From NCBI GenBank assembly GCA_016776925.1, contig JADHSL010000011.1, positions 1 to 59,922 on the forward strand: a DNA stretch of 59,922 nucleotides, written 5' to 3'. Of the stretch, positions 28,474 to 37,640 are shown one piece after another. This stretch comes from Pirellulales bacterium. GTDB lineage: Bacteria > Planctomycetota > Planctomycetia > Pirellulales > UBA1268. Both the position numbers and the translations under genes were made by a program. Below the pieces are notes generated by a model. That model did not search any database. It worked only from the letters and a program-made list of their open reading frames with translations, and was not told the origin of the DNA. Numbering within the stretch: the first letter of the stretch is position 1; every line of letters begins with the position of its first letter.

Positions 28474-30252
28474 ATGGCGATGGCAACGGCACCTGATCAG
28501 ACACGAAGTGAATCTCTTATCAGCGGAGCCGATGCAGTTATTGAATCACTTGTCCGCAATGGTGTTGAGGTAATTTTTGCGTATCCGGGTGGTGCGAGTA
28601 TGCCCTTGCATCAATCACTTACTCGGTTTGGTGATCGACTCCGAACTATTTTACCGCGTCATGAGCAGGGTGGTGGTTTTGCAGCACAGGGATACGCCCG
28701 CACAACTGGAAAGCCCGGAGTGTGTATGGCAACGAGTGGCCCAGGGGCGCTCAATCTGGTGACGGCGATTGCTGATGCAAAACTCGACAGCATTCCCTTA
28801 GTAGCCATTACTGGGCAGGTTGGCACAAGCGTCATCGGTACCGATGCATTTCAGGAAACACCAATAGTTGAAGTGTGTCGAGGCATCACCAAGCATCATT
28901 ACCTTGTGACTGATGCAGAGGATATTCCGCGTGTGATGAAGGAAGCATTCTTTATTGCAACAACCGGTAGGCCGGGGCCTGTCCTCGTTGATCTGCCGAA
29001 GGATATTCAGTTGACTCATATACAGCCTGATTATGACGTTGAGATGAATCTTCCGGGCTATAACCCTGAAGTTCTTCGTGCCCACTCGGAGCAGATCGCC
29101 CAGGTTGCAGCTGCTATTCGACGATCGAAAAGGCCAGTGATTTATGCAGGCGGTGGAGTGATTGCTGGGGATGCTTCTGAAAACCTGCGAACACTTGTCG
29201 AGAAGACTGGAATACCAGTCACAATGACACTTATGGGGCTGGGTGCATTTCCCGGTGATGATCAGAGGTCACTCGACATGCTAGGAATGCATGGCAGTGT
29301 GTACGCGAACTATGCAGTTGATGAGGCCGATTTGCTCATCGCCGTTGGTGTTCGATTTGATGATCGTGTCACAGGCAAAGTAGCAGAATTTGCCCAGCAT
29401 GGGTTTATCGTGCATATCGATATCGATCCGTCTGAAATTAATAAGAATAAGTTAGTTCACATACCAATCGTAGCTGATGTCAACGAAGCCTTATCACAAC
29501 TCAATGAGATTGTAGAGCCACCGGAAGAGGGCTTGGATGAGTGGCATGCGAAGATAGCTGGCTGGAAGGAAGAAGACCCTTTCGCATTCGATGAAACATA
29601 TTCAGGCATTCTTGCTCAAGAGGCTATTGCAGAGTTATCTCGTTTGACGGCAGAGCGTAATACGGTTGTGGCCGTTGGAGTTGGCCAGCATCAGATGTGG
29701 GCAGCTCAGTTTTATAAATTCAGGCGACCGAGAACATGGCTTTCTTCAAGTGGCCTTGGAACGATGGGCTTTGGACTGCCTGCGGCAATGGGTGCAAAAG
29801 TAGGCTGTCCTGATGATATCGTCATTGATATTGATGGAGACGGTAGCATCCTGATGAACATTCAAGAATTTGCAACCTGCACGTGCGAAAAGATTCCTGT
29901 CAAGGTTCTCCTACTAAATAACCAACATCTAGGTATGGTTGTGCAGTGGGAAGACCGCTTCTTTAAAGGAAACCGGGCACACACATACCTCGGGCCAGTT
30001 GGAAATCCCGAGGCTTCCGGACAGGGTGATGGAATTTCACCTGACGCTCGATATCCCGATTTTGTAGCTATCGCACAGGGGTTTGGATGGCAGGCCGAAA
30101 CCATCTCTGAGAAGAAAGATTTGGAATCTGCCTTAACGCGACTGCTGGATTCTGACGGGCCTGCACTTCTGGATGTTCAAGTGCCATATCAGGAACAGGT
30201 TTTGCCGATGATTCCTTCGGGCATGTCCGTTCGTGAGTTAATTAAGAAGTAG
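28474..30252 (+). CDS. ilvB: acetolactate synthase, large (catalytic) subunit
   Basis: This thiamin-diphosphate enzyme forms acetolactate or acetohydroxybutyrate in branched-chain amino-acid synthesis. The 592 residues match the family. Glu64 in [16 protein letters not shown] is the catalytic Glu contacting thiamin. The FAD/transhydrogenase-like middle domain contains [13 protein letters not shown]. The ThDP-binding motif [15 protein letters not shown] lies at about 454, with [11 protein letters not shown] after it. The start has AGAGAGG just upstream. No small regulatory subunit (ilvN) lies next to it, and a mfd-divergent region with a structured leader precedes it. Assignment to acetolactate synthase rather than another ThDP enzyme is strong. 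Confidence 0.93.
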   Translation: MAMATAPDQTRSESLISGADAVIESLVRNGVEVIFAYPGGASMPLHQSLTRFGDRLRTILPRHEQGGGFAAQGYARTTGKPGVCMATSGPGALNLVTAIADAKLDSIPLVAITGQVGTSVIGTDAFQETPIVEVCRGITKHHYLVTDAEDIPRVMKEAFFIATTGRPGPVLVDLPKDIQLTHIQPDYDVEMNLPGYNPEVLRAHSEQIAQVAAAIRRSKRPVIYAGGGVIAGDASENLRTLVEKTGIPVTMTLMGLGAFPGDDQRSLDMLGMHGSVYANYAVDEADLLIAVGVRFDDRVTGKVAEFAQHGFIVHIDIDPSEINKNKLVHIPIVADVNEALSQLNEIVEPPEEGLDEWHAKIAGWKEEDPFAFDETYSGILAQEAIAELSRLTAERNTVVAVGVGQHQMWAAQFYKFRRPRTWLSSSGLGTMGFGLPAAMGAKVGCPDDIVIDIDGDGSILMNIQEFATCTCEKIPVKVLLLNNQHLGMVVQWEDRFFKGNRAHTYLGPVGNPEASGQGDGISPDARYPDFVAIAQGFGWQAETISEKKDLESALTRLLDSDGPALLDVQVPYQEQVLPMIPSGMSVRELIKK

Positions 30253-30264
30253 CCGAGAAACTTC

Positions 30265-31617
30265 TCACCTTAGTTTAAAGGGGGAGAGTTTCTTAGGAGT
30301 TGTTTCTGGATCTGTTTCTTTGCCAGGATCTTTCGATTCAGGATCATTGGCCTCAGGCACAATGGATTCTGGATCAAACGTTTCTACGGCACTTGTAAGC
30401 GATGCGTCTTTTGGTTCTTCGTAGAATTTGACTCCATAGGAACGAATGAGTTTCGCACGATCTTCGTATTGTTCTTTATCGCTATCGAGTTGCTGCGCGA
30501 GACGAGTCATTGAATCAGCAAGAGTCACAAGTCGCCAACTCGCTCGAACAAAGTAGGTAATTGGCAGGTAATTTCTTTCGTTCTCGACAGGCATGCCCAT
30601 CGCGTCGTAGCCCATCATCTCCGGCCCACCACCACCCATGCCCATATCGCTCAACCCAGTTATTTCTTCCTCAAATTTCTTGTCTTGAATGATTCCGTAC
30701 ACATCACGAAGTGAATTTTTTACGAGTTCATCTGCTGCAGTCAGGATTTCATCGGCTGGCAAAGTGATGCCAGCATTAGCTGAATAAGACAGGAAGACGA
30801 CAGTTCGAATTCGGAGATCAATAGCGCGATTCGAGTCCTTTAAAATGGTTATGGCACTTTTCACCGCGCCGTCGAGTTCCTGAGATTTGTCCCCTAAAAT
30901 CGAGAGCAGGTTACTGGAATACTCGAGTGCACGCCCTTGCATCCAGTCTCGGCCAATCGGTGGCAGGGATTTGACGGGAAGTGACAAGATTTTATTCAAG
31001 GTCGGCACAATAGTGGCGGCTTCCACCTGCTTGTTTTCGCCACTCGATGCCCCCAACTCCTGAATTCTTTTGCCAAGCCCGGCCAAGGCGGCTATTCGGA
31101 CAGCAGGTGTAACAGAATCATCAGATATAATCTCAGAAAGTGGTTCGGTTGCTGTTGTGAGTAGCCGGCCTTGCTTGTCCTTTAGTTCTCCGAGAAATAA
31201 GACGGCATTGATGCTTCCGTTTATTGAAATTTGTTCACTCCGAGCTAAAGCACTTAGCTGCGTCACGGCTGAGTCCGTTGCCTTTTTGTAGGCAGTGGAA
31301 TCAGCGATTGAATCGAAAAAGATCTTTTCAAGGCGTTGACGTACCCCTGCCCGGTCGAGCCGGTTGCCATCAATGAATAGTTGTGGGAGACCTTCGTTTA
31401 ATAGTAGTCGCTGATGTTTTTCGGCAAATGATGCTCCAGATCGAAGGTCTTTCTGATACGACTTCATTTCATTCGAGGATTCGAGTGAAGCAATACGATT
31501 GTACCGAGGTTCGTTTTGCGCACAGACAGAACCAGAATGGAATGCCAGCGAGAGTAGAAGGCCCCCAACGAACCGAGTAGAAAACAAACTGTTTTTTTTG
31601 AATAAAACGTGTTTCAT
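30265..31617 (-). CDS. exported protein with Met/Gly-rich insert, last gene of the PilM-PilN operon
   Basis: This protein of about 450 residues begins with a signal peptide (RFVGGLLLSLAFHSGSVCA, cut before QNEPR). The body is mainly helical and reminiscent of HEAT/ARM-like repeats (for example VTPAVRIAALAGLGKRIQEL and AIDLRIRTVVFLSYSANAG). Near residue 335 lies a Met/Gly-rich insert, LSDMGMGGGGPEMMGYDAMG. The C-terminal 50 residues are acidic and Pro-rich and end KKLSPFKLR. It follows the 642-residue gene after a gap of about 66 bases (45 if the upstream ATG at 31638 is used) and is likely cotranscribed with it. The ATG at 31617 is chosen for its MKH start. The function is unknown. Confidence 0.75.
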   Translation of the reverse strand: MKHVLFKKNSLFSTRFVGGLLLSLAFHSGSVCAQNEPRYNRIASLESSNEMKSYQKDLRSGASFAEKHQRLLLNEGLPQLFIDGNRLDRAGVRQRLEKIFFDSIADSTAYKKATDSAVTQLSALARSEQISINGSINAVLFLGELKDKQGRLLTTATEPLSEIISDDSVTPAVRIAALAGLGKRIQELGASSGENKQVEAATIVPTLNKILSLPVKSLPPIGRDWMQGRALEYSSNLLSILGDKSQELDGAVKSAITILKDSNRAIDLRIRTVVFLSYSANAGITLPADEILTAADELVKNSLRDVYGIIQDKKFEEEITGLSDMGMGGGGPEMMGYDAMGMPVENERNYLPITYFVRASWRLVTLADSMTRLAQQLDSDKEQYEDRAKLIRSYGVKFYEEPKDASLTSAVETFDPESIVPEANDPESKDPGKETDPETTPKKLSPFKLR

Positions 31618-31683
31618 AAATATTTGAACCGATCTCATTTTGAAAATTTGGAGACAGTTTGAAGTGCACTATGGCGACATGCT

Positions 31684-33612
31684 CTAAAAGCCCATCATTT
31701 CCATTTCTTCCATCATGTTCGGGTCAACCGCTTGTGGTGGTTGGAATCCGGGAAGAGTTGGTAAATATTTTCGAACAGTTTCTTCACACGCGTCTGCCGC
31801 AATAACGTCAAGAGTACCTGCGGAATCAGCAATAAGAATTTCCAAGGGTTCCGGTGGTATGAATCCTCGTCCAGGACGTTTTTTGCCATCGATTGTCTGT
31901 TGGCCAACTACCGCCAGGAGTGTTTGATCAGTATCAACATTATGCGGCGGAACAGAGATTCTTCGATTGTTAAACTGTTTAATTTTCCGTGCGCCTTTCC
32001 TGCTCCCTACGATGTCCCCGGGCTTACTTTCAATCGAATGCAATTCAAAGTTCCCCGAATCTTCATTGCTATCAAGAACAAGGAGTTCCTGATCACTGAC
32101 GCCTAGACCATATGTTTTCTTTTCATCCCGTAATAAGAGTCGTGCAATGAGCAGATTATCTGCCGGTACGTGAACAGGCATAGCGTCCAAACTGGGGAAC
32201 GGGTCTGAGGTGGCTGATTGCACAAATTGATCGTCAGCTAATTCAGGGCTTTCAAGAAATTTTTTCGGGAGATTCCAGTTTGGATTCCATGCGCGAAGAG
32301 TCACTCTGTATCGGTAGAGCCGGCCAGGTTCAACGCTTGTATCAATGAATCGGAAGAGACAATAGTCTTGATCAAACATCATGCCTTCACCGTCTGGACC
32401 GTAGCCCATCATGCTTTCATCATATTCTTCATACATGCCTTCTTCCATGCCCATCTCCGTGTCACCAAATGGGCTGAAGGTGCCTGTGCTTGTCCCAGTC
32501 ATTCCACCGCCAAATTCCATTCCGTAGCCCATTTCTCCACCAAGTCCCATGCCATCTTGTTGCTCAAGTGCCAATTTTTTTTGTTCATCAAGCAACTTTT
32601 TCATCTCTTCCTTTGCCCACGGGTGGATCGTTTGTAGGCCCCATGATGAGCCGGAGCCAGGACCGCCCATGCCGGGGTCCCCGCCCATCATCCCGTCGTC
32701 GACACCATTAAGGGTCGGTTTGGCCGCAAGCGTTGGAAGAGGGCTCCAATAGCCAATTGGCACCTCGGCAGGATCAAAAAGATTTTGTGCTGAAGGAAGT
32801 AAAAATTGCTGGGGAATTGAGTCAGTTGAAGTGCTGGCCCAATTGTCTTTCCAGTCTTCGTACAGTCGAGTGATATCAATTACCTTCCATTCACCCCCAC
32901 CATCTGGCCGAACTTCCAAACGCTCAACCGCATAGTCATGCCAGATAGGAAAGTCGCGCTCTGGGCTTTGATAGCTTGCCCGAGAATAAAGCGCAATATA
33001 TTCATCAAGTTGTTTACGAAAGGGGATAAGACCTGTCAAAATAACGTATGGCATTTTTTTTGCCGGTGGCGACATGACAGTAGGCTGCATGCCCATTGGG
33101 TCTTCCATCATCATCTCCATTTCACTAAAAGCTCCACCCAAAGATGGGTCCCCACCCATAAGCAGGTCATCTTGATTGGCAATAGCAACGACTCCAGCGC
33201 TAGCAACTAATTGCTCAAGTGGAAAGACCACGGGAACTTGTCGTCGTTTTATGTCGCCAAGTAATGGACGGTTGAACCCGGCATCAACGGATAGCCTACT
33301 TATCTCAGTAGGGCTCCATGCCTCGAGTGTTACATCACGTTCAACGCTTGCAGAAGCAAGGCTTCTATTAAGTTCTGTTTGTTGGTCAGTTGGAAGCGAG
33401 CGACTTAGCAAGCTATTTGCATTATCGGCTAGACGCGAGATTTCTTTAGGATCCTCTTTCGAAGAACGTGTCTTTAGCCGCAGAGCGTTTATGCCGCCTA
33501 GAGCAAGTGGCAAACTGCACAATACGACAATAAGGACAAGTATTTTTTCACCATGATTTGCCACAAAGGACCAAATCGCCTCAGGTGTAAATTGTATTTT
33601 CGGAAGTCCCAT
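31684..33612 (-). CDS. membrane-anchored protein with Met/Gly-rich inserts (third gene of the PilM-PilN operon)
   Basis: This 642-residue protein has a short cytoplasmic N-terminus and one membrane helix (KILVLIVVLCSLPLALGGI, about 22-40), leaving most of the chain outside the inner membrane. It contains Met/Gly/Glu-rich low-complexity inserts at several places, for example MMGGDPGMGGPGSGSSWG and GMGLGGEMGYGMEFGGGM, and it ends in NMMEEMEMMGF. Between them lie beta-rich segments such as RLYRYRVTLRAWNPNWNLPK. The ATG has AAGGAA about 8 bases upstream, and the gap to the upstream gene is only 17 bases, so both share a transcript. A role in a pilus or secretion envelope structure is inferred from position only. 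Confidence 0.78.
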   Translation of the reverse strand: MGLPKIQFTPEAIWSFVANHGEKILVLIVVLCSLPLALGGINALRLKTRSSKEDPKEISRLADNANSLLSRSLPTDQQTELNRSLASASVERDVTLEAWSPTEISRLSVDAGFNRPLLGDIKRRQVPVVFPLEQLVASAGVVAIANQDDLLMGGDPSLGGAFSEMEMMMEDPMGMQPTVMSPPAKKMPYVILTGLIPFRKQLDEYIALYSRASYQSPERDFPIWHDYAVERLEVRPDGGGEWKVIDITRLYEDWKDNWASTSTDSIPQQFLLPSAQNLFDPAEVPIGYWSPLPTLAAKPTLNGVDDGMMGGDPGMGGPGSGSSWGLQTIHPWAKEEMKKLLDEQKKLALEQQDGMGLGGEMGYGMEFGGGMTGTSTGTFSPFGDTEMGMEEGMYEEYDESMMGYGPDGEGMMFDQDYCLFRFIDTSVEPGRLYRYRVTLRAWNPNWNLPKKFLESPELADDQFVQSATSDPFPSLDAMPVHVPADNLLIARLLLRDEKKTYGLGVSDQELLVLDSNEDSGNFELHSIESKPGDIVGSRKGARKIKQFNNRRISVPPHNVDTDQTLLAVVGQQTIDGKKRPGRGFIPPEPLEILIADSAGTLDVIAADACEETVRKYLPTLPGFQPPQAVDPNMMEEMEMMGF

Positions 33613-33629
33613 GGATGAATTCCTTCCCG

Positions 33630-35012
33630 TTATTCCTGCGCTTCAGTTTCTAAGCCCAAATCTGTTCTGCTGGGCTTTTGTGCAATCGCAATCGACCCTC
33701 TTAGCTCGACATTAAAATCATAACGCCGAACACCATCTGTAGACATCGAATCGAAGCCCATTCCATCCATCATACCACCACCACCATACATGGAATCGGC
33801 ACTGCCAGGATTGACTCGAACTTGTCGAACATCAATAGGGACCGACATGGTTGCAAATGATCGAAGAAGAAGATCAAGTTTCCTCTGATCTACCCGGCCC
33901 TTCAAGCAAAAGGGTATATAATGGACAAATTTCGTATCTGGTGATTCTGCAACGAGTGCACTCTCTAAAGGCATTCCCTCGGAATCTACATAAATCCAGT
34001 TTAGAAGCGCTTCATCATTATCCCCTGAAGCTGAATCAATTGGCATTCCTGTAAATTCATCATACATCTCCTCCTCCATGCCGTACCCGCCAATGTTAGC
34101 AAATCGGGGGTTTGTCGGCTTGCCCCCCATCTCGCCGTCCATTCCCATATCCATTCCCATGTAGTCATCAAAGCCACCAGTAGCTTTTTTCTTTAACCGC
34201 CCTCCTTTGCGCCCACCAGGATCTTCTTCTGCAGCGCGATATCCGACGGCCAGTTGGCTGACATAGGGAATTGTTGCATTGTGGGAACCAGTCGACTCCT
34301 TGTTTGCTTTTGCGACTACATCGCAGAGAATCTCATACGCCCAGAGCTCTTCCTGGGCCAGAATAATCTGCTTGGTAGAAGGCGTTGATGTCCAGTAAAA
34401 AGTCTGAAACAATTCGTTTTGGTCCGTCGAATCCCAAACAACTCGGTGATCTGCATCTTCATCTGTGATATCCATGTCTGGGGGCATTCCAAACTCGCCC
34501 CTTTCGAATCCGCCATTAGCCTCCATCGATTCTTTCGCATCAATGCGACTGGGTAGTTCTTGAACAATACGGCGAATACGGTCGAGATACCGATCGCGAA
34601 AACGAGTCGATAAATTTTGCCCCGGCTTAAGCCGAACGATTGCTCTCACAAAGTCGGATCCAAGATCAGCAGGCCATTTCCGAATAGGCTTTTGTTGATC
34701 CCAAATAGAAGCCCATTGCTCATGCGTTTTTTTCCGTAAATTATCGTTTGAACGAGATACCTGTTCTGCCCAGCCTGATTGAGGATGGCCGAATGACTCG
34801 AGCCCTTCCGCCGTCTTCCGTGCAACAGAGTTAATCGATTCTACTTTTGATTTTACCGCTGACGAACGAGCATCGATCTCCTTCAAGAGCTTTGCATCAG
34901 CAGTGAAGGCCAGAGGGACAAGAATAAGGGGCATCAGGATTGCAAGCAGCCAGAAGTGGTACTTTTGTACTTGCTTTAAATAGCCTTTGATGTCATCGGG
35001 AATCTCAACCAT
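33630..35012 (-). CDS. membrane-anchored protein, possible PilO-like partner (second gene of the operon)
   Basis: The 460-residue protein has one N-terminal membrane helix (WLLAILMPLILVPLAFTA, about 20-37) preceded by a short charged segment. A coiled-coil-like stretch (about 40-110) and a large exported part follow. That topology and its place directly after a PilM-PilN gene fit PilO, but I see no sequence signature that proves it. Met/Gly-rich inserts occur around residues 280-300 (GFDDYMGMDMGMDGEMGG) and near the C-terminus (MYGGGGMMDGMGFDSMS). The gene lies 50 bases after pilMN and has GGAAAAG before its ATG. Confidence 0.75.
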   Translation of the reverse strand: MVEIPDDIKGYLKQVQKYHFWLLAILMPLILVPLAFTADAKLLKEIDARSSAVKSKVESINSVARKTAEGLESFGHPQSGWAEQVSRSNDNLRKKTHEQWASIWDQQKPIRKWPADLGSDFVRAIVRLKPGQNLSTRFRDRYLDRIRRIVQELPSRIDAKESMEANGGFERGEFGMPPDMDITDEDADHRVVWDSTDQNELFQTFYWTSTPSTKQIILAQEELWAYEILCDVVAKANKESTGSHNATIPYVSQLAVGYRAAEEDPGGRKGGRLKKKATGGFDDYMGMDMGMDGEMGGKPTNPRFANIGGYGMEEEMYDEFTGMPIDSASGDNDEALLNWIYVDSEGMPLESALVAESPDTKFVHYIPFCLKGRVDQRKLDLLLRSFATMSVPIDVRQVRVNPGSADSMYGGGGMMDGMGFDSMSTDGVRRYDFNVELRGSIAIAQKPSRTDLGLETEAQE

Positions 35013-35062
35013 GGCTTTTCCGGTCTTTAAGACTTAAGGGGTATCGAGTAATACATCTTTGA

Positions 35063-37324
35063 TCAGTAATCGTTCCCGTTTCCGTCGTCAGGAACGAGTT
35101 CAACAACTCCGGGTGATTTTGGTTTCCAGACAAATTGAATGACAAATCGATATTTTCTTAAATTGAGCCCGTCTTCTGCCAGCCCTCCATCAAGCCCTCT
35201 GGACGGTCGTCTGCTTGGCCCCATGCCCATGCCATCGTCACCAACACTGTCGACAGCCGTTGACACCCAGTAGTCTTCAATAGGGTTGGACTCGATGATT
35301 GCCGGAAAGACAATGCCAATGTCTTTTGGCAAAACTTTTTCTCCAGCCATTGGACCAGCAGCTACCGTTACGATCTCTCCTCTTTCACCCAAGAGAGATT
35401 CGATAAATGTTGTCCGGAGGTAGGTTCTGCCTTCAAATGGTGCGTGATAATCCTCATTGTGAAAATGATGTCCTACGATTTGAATTACCCAACCTTTACC
35501 CGTAGGACTTTGTGGCTCATTCTCCTCTTCCTCTGGTTCATATTCAACGTCATCCATGCCCTCATTACTTTCACCACCAGCTTCAGAGTTCGGTTGTTCC
35601 GCCTCGTCTTCATCCGACGGGTTAGCCATAGAGGCCTGCTCCTCTTCATTATCACTTTCAAATTTTGCTGCAGCGATTGTGCTTCTCCAATCCTCTTCAA
35701 TTGGCTCAAACCAAGTAGAGAGGTCTTCAAAAAACTGGCAGTCCAAAGAGTCTATATGGAGTTCGTCGTAGTTAATTGAAATAGGAATAGTTGGTTTTAG
35801 GGCGGCAGTAGTTGGTGCTGCCCTGGCTTCCTCTGCTGCGAGGGCGGCCTCGGCCTCCTTCATTTCATCTCGAAGTACCTCATCTGTTTTTTCTGGTTCA
35901 TTACGGGGAGTCATCGCCTCAATTGCTCGAATTAATTCCAGCGTCTGAAAACGCCGGTCCTTAATGCGAATGAATCGTTGTTGAGTCTCGAGAATCCCGA
36001 GGCGTTCTGACTGAGCCTGCTCAAGACTGCTTTGAATTTGTGATGACTTTGCAACTACTGAATCAATTTGTGTAAAGGCGTTTGCGAAAAGACTTTCAGA
36101 GAAGCTGCTCCAGGCAACATATATGCCCAAGAAATTAATGAGTGCTGCAACCAAAAGGCCCAACATGGCAGCAACAGCCCAAGGTTTCTTGGCATGTATT
36201 AAACGATCCCGTGTGACGTCGCTTGGCAAGAGGTTAGTTCGTATGCCCGCGACACCCAATCCTTGCAGTGCTAATCCATAAACAGTTGCAAAGGCCAATT
36301 GGTTTTCACGAAATGCAGGAGTTTGTAATACAAGGTCTCCCTCAAGTCCCTTAAATTCTAGCAACCGGTGCACTTCAAGTTGGAGTTGTTTGGCAAGAAA
36401 GTCGCTGAGTCCACGAAGTTTTGCAGCATTACCAACAAGCAGAACCTGCCCAATTTTCGCAGTACGATCCTGTCCAGTGAAGTAATTCAGGGATCGCTGT
36501 AACTCACTGGCAAATTCATTGAACACAGGTCTCAAAGTTTGGAACACTTTTTTCGGATCGTCGGCCCGTGCGGCATTGCGCTTCAGGTTTTCTGCCTTTG
36601 GGAATGTCATCCGCATTCCCTGAACGAGTGCCCGAGTGAAGTTGCTGCCTCCAATAGGCATTGTTCGCTGCCAAATTTTTAGCCCATTAGTAATGACGAG
36701 GTCTGTCGAATCTACACCCATTGAGGCTAAGACGATTGACGGAGGGGGGGCATCCGGATCAACTTCGCTTGGCTTTGGAAGTTGATCAAACATGACGACA
36801 TTAGCTAATGAGACTGGGCTCAGTTGCAGGATGTCGATTTCGATATCAGCGTCCTTAAATGGCTCAATAGCCTTTGCAACCTGATCGCGCTTCATTGCGA
36901 AAAGTGCGATTTCGGCATCAATCACAAAACCGCTTTCCTCGATTCCGCCCTCGAGTCTTTGCCAGCTCCAGATTACCTGTTCGAGAGGAAACGGAATTTG
37001 TTGTCGAGCTTCATAGGTAACGATATCCGGAATCTTACTTGCTTCAACAGGAGGCAATTTAATGAACTTGCTAAGCCCCGCCTGGCCCGGAACTGAAACT
37101 GCGATCGTGTCTCCGACAATGTCATTACGACTGAGGAATTCCTCTACGGCATCTCGGACAAGCTCTCCGGGGTCAGCTTCAGGCTGTGTAAGTAGCATCG
37201 GATATTCGATGTAATCAAAAGCATCAGCAACAAGTTTTTCTGAATCTGAGGAACGGCTACAGCGGAGGGCTTTCAGCCCACACTTGCCAATATCGATACC
37301 CCAGACGTTTCGCGAGCGTGCCAT
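35063..37324 (-). CDS. PilM-PilN fusion protein, pilus/secretion platform
   Basis: The 753-residue protein joins two components of type IV pilus inner-membrane platforms. Residues about 1-360 are an actin-like PilM ATPase fold: VWGIDIGKCGLKALR (phosphate-1 loop), ASMGVDSTDLVI, NYFTGQDRTAKIGQVLLVG. At about 372 the sequence becomes PilN: GIRTNLLPSDVTRDR resembles the PilN N-terminal INLLP motif that normally binds PilM in trans. A membrane helix follows (AAMLGLLVAALINFLGIYVAW), then a coiled coil, then an acidic Glu-rich linker, and finally a C-terminal domain with GMGMGPSRRPSRG. The start ATG has no good ribosome binding site. It heads a four-gene operon. Confidence 0.85.
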   Translation of the reverse strand: MARSRNVWGIDIGKCGLKALRCSRSSDSEKLVADAFDYIEYPMLLTQPEADPGELVRDAVEEFLSRNDIVGDTIAVSVPGQAGLSKFIKLPPVEASKIPDIVTYEARQQIPFPLEQVIWSWQRLEGGIEESGFVIDAEIALFAMKRDQVAKAIEPFKDADIEIDILQLSPVSLANVVMFDQLPKPSEVDPDAPPPSIVLASMGVDSTDLVITNGLKIWQRTMPIGGSNFTRALVQGMRMTFPKAENLKRNAARADDPKKVFQTLRPVFNEFASELQRSLNYFTGQDRTAKIGQVLLVGNAAKLRGLSDFLAKQLQLEVHRLLEFKGLEGDLVLQTPAFRENQLAFATVYGLALQGLGVAGIRTNLLPSDVTRDRLIHAKKPWAVAAMLGLLVAALINFLGIYVAWSSFSESLFANAFTQIDSVVAKSSQIQSSLEQAQSERLGILETQQRFIRIKDRRFQTLELIRAIEAMTPRNEPEKTDEVLRDEMKEAEAALAAEEARAAPTTAALKPTIPISINYDELHIDSLDCQFFEDLSTWFEPIEEDWRSTIAAAKFESDNEEEQASMANPSDEDEAEQPNSEAGGESNEGMDDVEYEPEEEENEPQSPTGKGWVIQIVGHHFHNEDYHAPFEGRTYLRTTFIESLLGERGEIVTVAAGPMAGEKVLPKDIGIVFPAIIESNPIEDYWVSTAVDSVGDDGMGMGPSRRPSRGLDGGLAEDGLNLRKYRFVIQFVWKPKSPGVVELVPDDGNGNDY

Positions 37325-37640
37325 GCCGCAACCGTTTTTTCACAAATTACTGGAAAGGAAAGCTGTCCCACCATCGAATGGGAATCAGAACATCTATCAA
37401 CTGAAGTTTACACTCAGGAAGGATACCATAGAGAAACTGTATGGGTTCGTGTTTTCTAGTGTCAAACGGTGACAAAACAATCCCGTTACATTGTGTCAAA
37501 ACGGCCGGCAGGACAGAGCGTATCGGCGAAAAATAGACTACATTTCATTTCCCACATTTTCGGCATTACAAGATAAAGAGGTGCTCATTATGTGTTTTTC
37601 GACAGTTGAGGGGCATTCTTTCAAGAACTGACAGTTTGAT
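37325..37640. promoter_or_regulatory. divergent intergenic region with TGTCAAA repeats
   Basis: This 316-base gap lies between the pilMN gene (minus) and the GH38-like gene (plus). I see no gene in it. TGTCAAAC at 37460-37467, TGACAAAA at 37470-37477 and TGTCAAAA at 37494-37501 form three similar copies, the outer two within GTGTCAAA(A)CGG. On the minus strand the copies read TTTGACA. The first supplies a -35-like TTGACA at 37465-37460, with ATACAG as a possible -10 after a 17-base spacer. Binding sites for a regulator or overlapping promoters are both possible. Confidence 0.45.
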
